This document shows positions 26,955-35,244 of a stretch of 64,000 bases of DNA, piece by piece. Position numbers and translations under genes: made by a program. Numbering within the stretch: the stretch's first letter is position 1; every line of letters begins with the position of its first letter. The notes beneath the pieces are model-generated. The model was not told the DNA's origin and searched no databases. It saw only the letters and a program-made list of their open reading frames with translations. This stretch comes from JADHLJ01 sp038146985 (lineage in GTDB: Bacteria > Pseudomonadota > Alphaproteobacteria > Thalassobaculales > Thalassobaculaceae), in contig JAYQSQ010000018.1 in NCBI GenBank assembly GCA_038146985.1, forward strand, positions 151,820 through 215,819, read 5' to 3'.

Positions 26955-27016
26955 TCACCGCCAGGTTAGGTGGCGGGCTCGATCGACGCGCGGGATGTGG
27001 GCGAAGTTTCGCTCGT

Positions 27017-27655
27017 CTAATCCCAAAGCGTCGGTCGCGTGGCGGCGATGCTGGGTCGGTGCCGAATGCCTTCCCACCATCTGACCAATCTCGGGTAGCG
27101 CGCGAAGCACGCGCTGCCTTCTTCGGGCCGGGTGAAATAGTCGACCATCGGTGCGAGATGCAGGTCCGCCAGACTCACCTCATCGCCGAGAAGGAACGGT
27201 CCGTCACGGCTGAGGCCTTCGAGGACGCCGAGGCAATGGGCGGACTTTTCCAACCCCTCGGCGACCGCCGCCTCATCGGTCACGCCGCCCCGGGCCGGTT
27301 TCGAGATCCGCTCCAGGAACACCTGGCGCACCATCGGCCGGTAGCCGTAACTGTCGATGATGCCGATGATCCGAGTCATGCGCGCGCGGTCCTTTGCCTC
27401 GGCGGGCTGCAGGCGCGGGCCGTCGAAGGCCTCGTCCACATAGCGGGCAATCGCGGCGGTCTCGTAGACCGAAAACCCGTCATGTTCCAGCACCGGCACG
27501 CGGTTGAAGGGATGCCGCTTCAGATGCTCAGGAGAGATTTCAGGGGCAAAGGGGTTGACCTCGGCAAGCGTGTAGTCGACCCGCTTTTCGGCCAGAGCCA
27601 GCCGCGCCACCCGGACATAGACGCTGTAATGCATGCCGTGCAGCGTCACGGCCAC
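27017..27655 (-). CDS. Glutathione S-transferase family protein
   Basis: Cytosolic GST of 212 residues: N-terminal thioredoxin fold (VTLHGMHYSVYVRVARLAL, NRVPVLEHDGFSVYETAAI with cis-Pro and the Glu-Thr/Ser glutathione contact) and an all-helical C-terminal domain. I place the start at GTG 27655, immediately after the upstream dehydratase stop; the ATG at 27691 would overlap that gene by 35 bases and the added residues do not fit the family. It is cotranscribed with the PLP lyase and SDR genes. Confidence 0.87.
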   Translation of the reverse strand: MAVTLHGMHYSVYVRVARLALAEKRVDYTLAEVNPFAPEISPEHLKRHPFNRVPVLEHDGFSVYETAAIARYVDEAFDGPRLQPAEAKDRARMTRIIGIIDSYGYRPMVRQVFLERISKPARGGVTDEAAVAEGLEKSAHCLGVLEGLSRDGPFLLGDEVSLADLHLAPMVDYFTRPEEGSACFARYPRLVRWWEGIRHRPSIAATRPTLWD

Positions 27656-27656
27656 G

Positions 27657-28613
27657 TCACGAAATCCCGTCGGTTCCGGCACCACAGACAATGGCCGCCA
27701 CCGCTGCGTCCGACGGCACCTTGACGGCGCCGGTCATCAGCGCCGCCAGGGCGGCGGCACCGCTCAATTCCGCGGCAATCCCGAGCTCGAACCAGAGCCA
27801 GCGCGCGGCTTGTTCCATGTCAGTGTCCTCGACCAGGACGATGTCATCGACATGGGCCTGAATGAGGCCGAAATTGAGCTCGTCCGACCGGCGGGGCGCC
27901 AGGGTTCCGGCCCGGGTGTCGATGCGGTCCAGGGTGATGACCTTGCCGGCTTTCCGGCTCTCGAAATGGGTCGGCGCGCCGGTCGGTTCGATCCCGATGA
28001 CCTTGATGCCGGGCTTCACGGCCTTTGCCGCCGCCGCTGCGCCGGCGATCAGCCCGCCGCCACCGATCGCTACCAGCAGGATATCCGTCTCGGGCGCGTC
28101 CTCCAGGATCTCCAGCGCCACGGTGCCCTGGCCGTGTATGACCTTCGGATCGGCGAAAGGATGGATATAGGTCATGCCGGTCCGTTCGGCATGGGCGAGA
28201 GCGGCGACATTGGCCTCGTCCCACACCGCGCCGGCGGAAATCACCTCGGCGCCCCAGGACTTCAGCTTCTCAGCCTTGGCGGGCGGCGTGCTGGTCGGCA
28301 AATAGATCACCGCCGGGCAGCCGGCCATGGATGCTGCATAGGCGACCCCGAGACCGTGATTGCCGCCCGAAGCGGTGATCAATCCGGCGCGCTTCTGCGC
28401 CTCCGTCAGGGTCATCAGCGTGTTGCTCGCCCCGCGCACCTTGAACGACCCGGTGGGCTGCAGATTATCGAGCTTCAGCAGCAGGCGCGCACTCGGAACC
28501 GGGCTCTCCTTCATCGGGGCAGGATCGATCAGCGGCGTGCGTCGCACGCGCCCTTCGATCCGGCTTTGGGCCGTCCTGAAGGCGGCGAGGCTGAAATCCG
28601 AGGCTTCGCTCAT
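27657..28613 (-). CDS. Threonine/serine dehydratase family PLP enzyme
   Basis: Fold-type II PLP enzyme of 318 residues. The PLP lysine is Lys58 in GSFKVRGA and the phosphate-binding glycine loop is GGGGLIAGAA. Close relatives are catabolic threonine ammonia-lyase, serine racemase and hydroxyaspartate dehydratase; sequence alone does not decide. It has no regulatory ACT domain. Its start overlaps the SDR gene stop (28610-28613) and the GST gene follows directly, so the three genes form one operon. Confidence 0.88.
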   Translation of the reverse strand: MSEASDFSLAAFRTAQSRIEGRVRRTPLIDPAPMKESPVPSARLLLKLDNLQPTGSFKVRGASNTLMTLTEAQKRAGLITASGGNHGLGVAYAASMAGCPAVIYLPTSTPPAKAEKLKSWGAEVISAGAVWDEANVAALAHAERTGMTYIHPFADPKVIHGQGTVALEILEDAPETDILLVAIGGGGLIAGAAAAAKAVKPGIKVIGIEPTGAPTHFESRKAGKVITLDRIDTRAGTLAPRRSDELNFGLIQAHVDDIVLVEDTDMEQAARWLWFELGIAAELSGAAALAALMTGAVKVPSDAAVAAIVCGAGTDGIS

Positions 28614-29350
28614 CCGAGAATGCCGCCATCGACGATGAAGGGCTGACCAGTGGTATAGGCGGACTCGTCGGACGCGAGATAGACCGCGATCGCGGCGATC
28701 TCCTCTACCGTGCCGAGCCGGCCCAACGGCTGGCGCGCGATGAAAGCCTTGCGCGCCTCGACCGGGTCATCAAACGCATTGATCCGGTCGTCGAGGGACG
28801 GCGACTGCACCGTGCCCGGACAGATGCAGTTGCAGCGGATGCCCTGGCGCAGATAGTCGGCGGAGACCGATTTGGTGAGCCCGATCACCGCCGCCTTGCT
28901 GGCGCCGTAGACCGCGCGGTCGACGATGCCCTTCAGGCTGGAGCAGACAGAGGACATGTTGACGATCGAGCCGCCGCCGGCTTCCAGCATCGCCGGAAGG
29001 AAGGCGCGGATCATCCGGTACTGCGCCTTCACGTTGAGATCGAAGGAGAAGTCCCAGGCCGCCTCGTCGCAGTTCAGGATCGAGCCGTGATGCACGAAAC
29101 CGGCGCAGTTGAACAGCACGTCAAGCGCGCCGATTTCCCTTGCGGCCGACGCGATCGCCTCACCGTCGAGTACGTTCAAGATTCTTGTCTCGACGCCGGC
29201 GATGCTTTCCATTTCCGCCAGCTTCGCGGCATTCACATCGGTGGCGATCACCCGGGCCCCTTCGGCGGCGTAGGCCTCTGCTGAGGCGCGCCCGATGCCT
29301 TGTGCCGCAGCGGTTATGAGGGCCGTCTTGCCGGCCAGTCGATTGCCCAT
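28610..29350 (-). CDS. SDR family NAD(P)-dependent oxidoreductase, sugar-acid type
   Basis: Classical short-chain dehydrogenase of 246 residues. Nucleotide motif TAAAQGIGRA near 13-22, NCAG near 81, catalytic Ser in NMSSV and Tyr-x3-Lys as YGASK. The sequence AVIGLTKSVSADYLRQGIRCN is typical of the DHRS6/2-keto-3-deoxy-L-fuconate dehydrogenase group. Together with the divergent altronate dehydratase this suggests a role in deoxy-sugar-acid breakdown, but that is inference. First gene of an SDR-lyase-GST operon. Confidence 0.88.
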   Translation of the reverse strand: MGNRLAGKTALITAAAQGIGRASAEAYAAEGARVIATDVNAAKLAEMESIAGVETRILNVLDGEAIASAAREIGALDVLFNCAGFVHHGSILNCDEAAWDFSFDLNVKAQYRMIRAFLPAMLEAGGGSIVNMSSVCSSLKGIVDRAVYGASKAAVIGLTKSVSADYLRQGIRCNCICPGTVQSPSLDDRINAFDDPVEARKAFIARQPLGRLGTVEEIAAIAVYLASDESAYTTGQPFIVDGGILG

Positions 29351-29472
29351 CTCGGTCTCTCCAAGTCAAAGGTTTCGTCTGTGTAGCGTCCGACATGCCG
29401 CGCCAGCAAGCCCGTTTCCCGGGACCGCCCGCTGGTCTATAGTCCGGCCAACCCCTTGACGGAGAAAACACC

Positions 29473-31017
29473 ATGGCCCTGGCTGGACACAATTCCGGTA
29501 ACCGACTGACCGTTCGCCTGCATCCCCGGGACAATGTCGTCACCGCGCGGGTCGAAATGCTGGCCGGCACCGGTATCGACGATGAAGGCGTTTCGGTCAT
29601 TGCGCCGGTGCCGTCGGGCCACAAGATCGCCACCCGTGCGATCGCGAAGGGCGAGGAAATCCGCAAATACGACCAGGTCATCGGCTTTGCCAGCAAGGAT
29701 GTCGCGCCGGGCGAGCATGTGCATGTCCACAACGTGGAGATGAAGGATTTCGACCGGGACTATCAGTTCTGCGAAGGGGTGACGACCACCGCCTATGTTC
29801 CCGAAGCCGAGCGCCGCACCTTCGAGGGCTATGTGCGGGCGAACGGCCGGGTTGGCACCCGCAATTATATCGGTGTTCTGACCAGCGTGAACTGCTCGGC
29901 GACGGCGGCGAAATACATTGCCGACGCGGTGTCCGATGAACTGATGGCAAAACACCCGACGGTGGACGGGGTCGTGGCGCTCACCCACTCGACGGGCTGC
30001 GGCATGGCCGGGGCGGGCGAGGGCTACGCCAACCTCCAGCGCGTGCTCTGGGGCTTTGCCCAGCATCCGAATTTCGCCGGCATCCTGATGGTCGGCCTTG
30101 GCTGCGAGGTCAATCAGATCGACTTCCTGCTCGAAGCCTATGGGCTGGAACGGGGTCCGAGGTTCCAGACCATGACGCTTCAGGATACCGGCGGTACCCG
30201 CAAGACCGTGGAGCGCGGGCTCGGACTGATCACCGACATGCTGCCCGAGGCCGGCAGGGCGAAGCGGCAGACGGTGCCGGTGAGCGAGCTGACCCTGGCG
30301 CTGCAATGCGGCGGGTCGGACGCCTATTCCGGCATGACCGCCAACCCGGCGCTTGGCGCGGCGGCGACCTTGCTGGTCCGGCACGGCGGCACCGCGGTGC
30401 TGTCCGAGACGCCGGAGATCTATGGCGCCGAGCACCTGCTGACCCGCCGCGCGGTCACCCGCGAGGTCGGTGAGAAGCTGGTGGAGCGGATCAAGTGGTG
30501 GGAAGACTATTGCGAGCGCAATGGCGGCGAGATGAACAACAACCCCTCACCCGGCAACAAGGCCGGCGGGCTCACCACCATCCTTGAGAAATCCCTCGGC
30601 GCGGCGGCGAAGGGCGGGGTGACCAATCTCTGCGGTGTCTATCACTATGCCGAGCGGATCGACACCAAGGGCTTCGTCTTCATGGACAGCCCCGGATACG
30701 ATCCCTGCTCGATCACCGGCCAGGTGGCGAGCGGCTCCAACGTCGTCGCGTTCACCACCGGGCGCGGCTCCTGCTACGGCTGCAAGCCGGCGCCGTCGCT
30801 GAAGCTGGCGACCAACACCACCATGTACCGGCGCATGGAAGAGGACATGGACATCAATTGCGGCGAGGTCCTGGACGAGGATCTCTCCATCGAGGAGATG
30901 GGCGAGCGGATCTTCGACAAGGTGGTGCGCACCGCATCCGGCGAGCCGACCAAGAGCGAGGAGCTCGGCATCGGCGACAACGAGTTCATCCCCTGGCAGA
31001 TCGGCGCCACGATGTAG
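29473..31017 (+). CDS. UxaA family altronate/sugar-acid dehydratase
   Basis: Iron-dependent hydro-lyase of 514 residues: N-terminal SAF domain (about 1-100) and the UxaA/GarD catalytic domain with THSTGCGMAG, GLGCEVNQ, ALQCGGSDAYSG and the distal SPGYDPCSITGQVASG. It removes water from aldonic or aldaric acids such as D-altronate or D-galactarate to give a 2-keto-3-deoxy acid. Being a single fused protein fits UxaA. The divergent SDR suggests a shared pathway; the substrate is unknown. Confidence 0.9.
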   Translation: MALAGHNSGNRLTVRLHPRDNVVTARVEMLAGTGIDDEGVSVIAPVPSGHKIATRAIAKGEEIRKYDQVIGFASKDVAPGEHVHVHNVEMKDFDRDYQFCEGVTTTAYVPEAERRTFEGYVRANGRVGTRNYIGVLTSVNCSATAAKYIADAVSDELMAKHPTVDGVVALTHSTGCGMAGAGEGYANLQRVLWGFAQHPNFAGILMVGLGCEVNQIDFLLEAYGLERGPRFQTMTLQDTGGTRKTVERGLGLITDMLPEAGRAKRQTVPVSELTLALQCGGSDAYSGMTANPALGAAATLLVRHGGTAVLSETPEIYGAEHLLTRRAVTREVGEKLVERIKWWEDYCERNGGEMNNNPSPGNKAGGLTTILEKSLGAAAKGGVTNLCGVYHYAERIDTKGFVFMDSPGYDPCSITGQVASGSNVVAFTTGRGSCYGCKPAPSLKLATNTTMYRRMEEDMDINCGEVLDEDLSIEEMGERIFDKVVRTASGEPTKSEELGIGDNEFIPWQIGATM

Positions 31018-31034
31018 GGGCAGGGCGCTCCGGC

Positions 31035-31523
31035 GTGAGTGATTTCAAGGACAGCTACCTTGGACGCCTGCGCGAGGTTGTCGGCAACCGTCTGATCCTG
31101 ATGCCCGGTGCCCGCTGCATCATCGAGCGGGGTGACGGACGAATTCTGTTCCAGAAGCGTGCGGACAACGGTCTTTGGTGCATCCCTTCCGGTTATGCCG
31201 AAGTGAATGAGGATATTGTTAGAGTCATGCTGCGCGAGGTGCGCGAGGAAACCGGACTTGAAGTGCTGGACGCCAAGCCCTGGGGATACTCATCTGACCC
31301 GCGCTTTGAGACGATGCACTATCCCAACGGCGATGTGGTGCAGGCCTTTGGCCTAGATTTTCATGCGAGCCGGTGGAGCGGCACCTTGCATGCCGAAGGC
31401 GTCGAGACCGAAGCCCTGGACTGGTTCGCGCCCGACGCGCTGCCGCCGCTCCTGGAGGGGCATTTACGGGCGCTGGCGCGTTTTCAGACCTTCAAGCGGA
31501 CGGGGGAGTTCCAGCTCTACTGA
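31035..31523 (+). CDS. Nudix hydrolase
   Basis: Hydrolase of nucleoside diphosphate-linked compounds, 162 residues. The Nudix box is complete: G-x5-E-x7-R-E-V-R-E-E-T-G-L starting near Gly54 (GYAEVNE ... REVREETGL). The GTG start at 31035 is taken because in-frame sequence further upstream runs back into the altronate dehydratase gene. It follows that gene by 17 bases and could be in its transcript. Substrate not identifiable. Confidence 0.9.
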   Translation: MSDFKDSYLGRLREVVGNRLILMPGARCIIERGDGRILFQKRADNGLWCIPSGYAEVNEDIVRVMLREVREETGLEVLDAKPWGYSSDPRFETMHYPNGDVVQAFGLDFHASRWSGTLHAEGVETEALDWFAPDALPPLLEGHLRALARFQTFKRTGEFQLY

Positions 31524-31542
31524 CGGCGCGGATTTCTCTTGG

Positions 31543-33108
31543 TCACTTCACGAAAAGCGTCGATCCCGTCAGCAACGCCGCGATCCCGTCATCAAACATG
31601 AAGGTCCGCATGGCGTCTTCGAAGCTATGGACGATGGGTTCGGGGCCGATATTGAAGCTGGTGTTGGCCAGCACCGGGCAGCCGGTCGCGGTATGATAGT
31701 CCTCGATCACCGGATGCAACGGGTGGGCCTGGTCGAGAATCTGGATCCGGACCGAGCCGTCGAGATGAACACAACTTGGGGCCTTTTCCTTGAGGGTGTC
31801 AGAGGCCTTTGCCGCGACATTCATGAAGCGCAGATCCGCATTGACCGGCCCGGCAAGGCATTGTGGGGCCAGCGCTCTCGTGGTGACCGGCGCGACTGGC
31901 CGCCACCACTGGCGGCGTTTTACCTTGTTGAGTTTCTCGCGGGTTGTTTCGGCATGGCCGCCGGCGATCAGGCTGCGGTTGCATAGCGCGCGTGGCCCGA
32001 CCTCGTCGCGTCCGGTACACACCGCGACGATCTTCCCGGCGGCTAGGAGGTCGACGATCCGGCCCGAGCTGAAGTCTTCCTGTGTCAGCACGCCGGGAAC
32101 CATCGCCGGATCGGGCTTGGCGTCGAGGCCGAGATAGGCATGCTCGAATGGAACCCTTTCGCCCCGGGAAAGTGCCAGGGAAACGGCGGCCCCGAAAGCC
32201 GTGCCGGCATCGGTCGAAGCGGGCTGCACGACAATCCGGCGATCCGGATAACGCTCGGCCAGTAGGCCGTTGGCGGTACAGTTAAGCGCGCAGCCGCCGG
32301 CGAGCATGATCGATCGGTCCTCGGGCCGCAGGTGGGTCTCGACCAGGCACGTCAGCGCGCGCTCGAAGTAGCGCTGGGTGGTCAGTGCCCAGTCCGCCCG
32401 GTCCTGAAACTCGGTCGGCCGCTCGATTCCCGTCAGGAAGCGCTCCATCGCGTTGCGCTCCGGCAGCAGGGTTTCCTGGTCGAACATTGTTTCGGGAAGC
32501 TCGCGCGGTGTCTTGCCGAGAGCCGCCAGCCCCATCAGCGTGCCTTCCCCAGAATGGTAGCGGAAGCCACAGAGCACGGTGAAATAGCTGTAGAAGACGC
32601 CGAGCGAATATTCCGGAGGGATGGTCGCAAGTGGGGCAAGGGACGTGCCGTTCCAGCGTGCAATCAGACCGGCATGGGCACCGCCCCATCCATCAAGGGA
32701 GACGACCAGTCCGGGTTCGAACCGGTTCTGTGCGATCACCGAATAGGCATGGGCCTCCTGATGGTCGACGAAGACCACGCGATGGCCCTGAAAACGCCGA
32801 AAGATATCGGCCTGCCCGCCGACGATGCGCAAGGTCTTTTCGGGATCGCGAAGAAAGGCTTCTGACGAGTCGGCCGACAACCCGACCTGCTCCGGGCTTG
32901 CGTATTGAAATCCGACGGCGATGTCGTATTCCTCGCCTAGAACAGCACGCGAGATTTCGACCGCTCGGGCCGGGAAAACATGCGGTGCGTGCTTGAAGCG
33001 TATGGGCCGCTCCTCTTCCAGAAAGAACCGGAGCGCGCTGTCTTCGACCGCACACGCGGCGGAATTCCAGGAGATCGGGTGACTGATTCCGAGGATCTTC
33101 ACGTTCAA
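31543..33108 (-). CDS. NodU/CmcH-type carbamoyltransferase
   Basis: Carbamoyl-phosphate-dependent O-carbamoyltransferase of 521 residues. The N-terminal Kae1-like domain has DHQEAHAYS for metal and GGCALNCTANG; the C-terminal YrdC-like-partner domain has VGPRALCNRSLIA and GCPVLANTSFNI. Family members modify Nod factors, antibiotics and surface sugars. It lies 107 bases downstream of the flagellin gene on the same strand, so it may carbamoylate a flagellin-linked or envelope sugar; that is inferred only from position. Confidence 0.87.
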   Translation of the reverse strand: MNVKILGISHPISWNSAACAVEDSALRFFLEEERPIRFKHAPHVFPARAVEISRAVLGEEYDIAVGFQYASPEQVGLSADSSEAFLRDPEKTLRIVGGQADIFRRFQGHRVVFVDHQEAHAYSVIAQNRFEPGLVVSLDGWGGAHAGLIARWNGTSLAPLATIPPEYSLGVFYSYFTVLCGFRYHSGEGTLMGLAALGKTPRELPETMFDQETLLPERNAMERFLTGIERPTEFQDRADWALTTQRYFERALTCLVETHLRPEDRSIMLAGGCALNCTANGLLAERYPDRRIVVQPASTDAGTAFGAAVSLALSRGERVPFEHAYLGLDAKPDPAMVPGVLTQEDFSSGRIVDLLAAGKIVAVCTGRDEVGPRALCNRSLIAGGHAETTREKLNKVKRRQWWRPVAPVTTRALAPQCLAGPVNADLRFMNVAAKASDTLKEKAPSCVHLDGSVRIQILDQAHPLHPVIEDYHTATGCPVLANTSFNIGPEPIVHSFEDAMRTFMFDDGIAALLTGSTLFVK

Positions 33109-33215
33109 ACGGTCCTGGCTCGAAAGGGGCGGGAGGTTGGCGGCGGATCGGCAAGGAGGGGTTTTAGCTCAATCGGGGGTGAAAATCCCAAAATCTTCCG
33201 GCGGGTCGCGAAACG

Positions 33216-34064
33216 TCATCCCCGCTCGAACAGTTGCTGGACGATGGTGGGTTGCGATTTGGCGATGTTCAGGGTCTGCACGCTCAATTGCTGCTGAACC
33301 TGCGCGGCGGCGAGCGCGGCGGCTTCCCTGGCGAGATCCGCGTCGACGATGTTTCCGAGCCCGCCCGAAACCTGATCGCGGATCTGGATCAGGTTATCGA
33401 CCTGGAACTCAAGCTGCCTAGAGTCGGCGCCGAGATCGCCCAGCGCGCTGTTCATGAAGGAGATGTTGGTGTTCCAGATGTTCAGCGCTGCGTTGGCGTT
33501 GGCGATGCTGTTCAAGTCCTCGTTCGCGAGGCGCGCGTAAATCAGGTCCAGACGATGGCCGCCGAGTCGAATTGTATCGCCGCGGGTGTTGGAGAGGACA
33601 TCGAGGTTGAGGACTTGCCCGACCGCCAAATTGAAAGGGACCGCGATTTCGATAAGCAGGTTGATGCTATTGAAAGTGGAGTTTTCCAAAATGTTTCGCA
33701 TGTCGGCGAGAAGGTTCACGTAGTCATTCTGGATAATCTGCCGCTGTTGGGTGGTGATGCCGGGATTGCTGGCTTCGATGATTTTGACGCGGATGTCGTT
33801 CAGGATATCCGAAGTCGCCTCGGCGCCGGCGACCGCGACCTTGGCGACGCCCTTGGCGGAATTCAGCCCCTGGATAACGGCATCGATGGCCCTGAGTTCG
33901 CCCCTCAATCCTTGAGAGATCGCGAAATTGGAGGCATCGTCAAGAGCGCCCCGGAGCTTCTGGCCGGTGGACACGGCCTTGCTCGACTCGGCAACCCGGG
34001 TGTTCACCTCCCGCAGTGTCTGCAGGCCGGAGAACAGCGACGGATTTGTCAGTATCGACAGCAA
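33216..34064 (-). CDS. Flagellin
   Basis: Compact flagellin of 282 residues. The N-terminal D0/D1 helices (NPSLFSGLQTLREVN, ALDDASNFAISQGLR, LNDIRVKIIEASNPG, NDYVNLLADMRNIL) and C-terminal D1/D0 (IRDQVSGGLGNIVDADLAREAAALAAAQVQQQLS split over residues 229-262, then LNIAKSQPTIVQQLFERG) are present. The middle hypervariable region is very short. Start is taken as TTG 34064 with GGTGGG upstream; an ATT at 34088 is the only in-frame alternative. It sits alone, without other flagellar genes beside it. A strong sigma-70 type promoter is upstream. Confidence 0.9.
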   Translation of the reverse strand: MLSILTNPSLFSGLQTLREVNTRVAESSKAVSTGQKLRGALDDASNFAISQGLRGELRAIDAVIQGLNSAKGVAKVAVAGAEATSDILNDIRVKIIEASNPGITTQQRQIIQNDYVNLLADMRNILENSTFNSINLLIEIAVPFNLAVGQVLNLDVLSNTRGDTIRLGGHRLDLIYARLANEDLNSIANANAALNIWNTNISFMNSALGDLGADSRQLEFQVDNLIQIRDQVSGGLGNIVDADLAREAAALAAAQVQQQLSVQTLNIAKSQPTIVQQLFERG

Positions 34065-34106
34065 TTGTTGCCCACCGATCGGCAGAATTTACCTAATGCA
34101 TTGAAA

Positions 34107-34135
34107 ATTATAGAATTTTTAATAGATTTTGTCGA
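34107..34135 (-). promoter_or_regulatory. Sigma-70 type promoter upstream of flagellin
   Basis: On the minus strand, TCGACA (34130-34135, five of six matches to TTGACA) and a perfect TATAAT (34107-34112) are 17 bases apart. The start of transcription would be near 34100, giving a leader of about 36 bases to the TTG. It lies in a short AT-rich patch. Confidence 0.7.
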
Positions 34136-34267
34136 GGTGTGATCGTTCTTCCGTCATCCCAACGAGGTCGATTGAGTGGAACGGCGCTTGGACCCTGGGT
34201 ATCGCTTGCGATATGACCGGCTCGTGCACAAGTCGCATATCCAGCGCCGCGCGGCTGGGGAGGAAAA

Positions 34268-35221
34268 GTGATTATTCCGGGTGAGGACGAGATCGCCACC
34301 ATTCTCGCCGGGTCGGCAAAATCGGCCGGGCCGGTGGAGGGAGTAAGCGACTGTCATGTTCAGGTCTTCGGGCCCTCGGACCGCTACCCGCCGGCGGCAG
34401 GTTTCTCTGTCAATCGGATGGAAGATCATACCGTCGAGGCGTATCGCGAGATTGCCGGTAACCTTGCCGCCGATCGCGCCGTCCTGGTGCAGCCCGAGCA
34501 GTACGGCGGCGATCACGCATGCCTCATCGATTCGATGGAAGCGCTGGCGAAGGATGATGAAGGAACTGGTCGCGATAGGGTGAGAGGCGTCGCTTCGGTG
34601 CGCCCCACGGTCGAGGACCGCGAATTGGAGGATCTTCTCTCGCTGGGGATGGTTGCCACCCGCGCCGTCATGCGGCGGGGGGCGGCGCTGGACACCTGGA
34701 GCGCGGTCGACCGGCTTGCCTGGCGGGTGCACGATTTCGGCTGGGACGTGGAACTGGAGATGGACGGCTCGGACCTCCACGAGGTTGAGCAGGTTCTCCG
34801 GGAATGGCCGGGCCGGATCGTGCTTGACCATATCGGCCTGTTCCTGCGTACCAAGACCTTGACCCAGCGCGGCTTCAAGGCGCTGACCCGGCTGATCGAC
34901 CGAGACAAGGTCTGGGTGAAACTGTCGGCGCCCTATCGAAGTTCGCGACGTGGCCGCATCGACGACGAGGAGGTCGACCACATCGCCCGAGCGCTGGTCA
35001 ACTGGGCGCCCGAGCGGATGGTCTGGGGCTCCGACTGGCCGCATGCCGGAGTCGAAGACGATTCGCCGGAGACACGCGTCTTGCTCGATAAACTCGCCGA
35101 TTGGGTGCCCGAGGAGAGCCGTAGGCGGCGGATTCTGCGCGATAATCCAGACGAACTTTACCGTTTCCCGAGACGCCCGAAGAAAGTTGAGAAAGAGACC
35201 GCAGAACTCCCTTCTGAATAG
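34268..35221 (+). CDS. Amidohydrolase 2 family lactonase-like protein
   Basis: TIM-barrel hydrolase of 317 residues of the amidohydrolase-2 family, nearest in layout to 2-pyrone-4,6-dicarboxylate lactonase and galactarolactone isomerase. Motifs: SDCHVQVFGP near residue 27 (family usually HxH, here HxQ), DHIGLF near 195, WVKLSAPYR near 217 and VWGSDWPHAG near 257. Start GTG 34268 with GAGGAAAA upstream. It may hydrolyse a sugar or aromatic lactone, which would fit the sugar-acid dehydratases in this part of the window. Confidence 0.83.
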   Translation: MIIPGEDEIATILAGSAKSAGPVEGVSDCHVQVFGPSDRYPPAAGFSVNRMEDHTVEAYREIAGNLAADRAVLVQPEQYGGDHACLIDSMEALAKDDEGTGRDRVRGVASVRPTVEDRELEDLLSLGMVATRAVMRRGAALDTWSAVDRLAWRVHDFGWDVELEMDGSDLHEVEQVLREWPGRIVLDHIGLFLRTKTLTQRGFKALTRLIDRDKVWVKLSAPYRSSRRGRIDDEEVDHIARALVNWAPERMVWGSDWPHAGVEDDSPETRVLLDKLADWVPEESRRRRILRDNPDELYRFPRRPKKVEKETAELPSE

Positions 35222-35244
35222 CGAGCGGTCTTTCTTTGCAGCCG

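Noticed and set aside
34061..34076. Sigma-54 site on the minus strand ahead of flagellin
   Set aside because: The GC-N10 spacing meets CA instead of CC, and it lies at the start codon itself.
34085..34100. ATT 34088 as flagellin start
   Set aside because: ATT is a rare start and would add 8 residues unlike flagellin; TTG 34064 has GGTGGG at a good distance.
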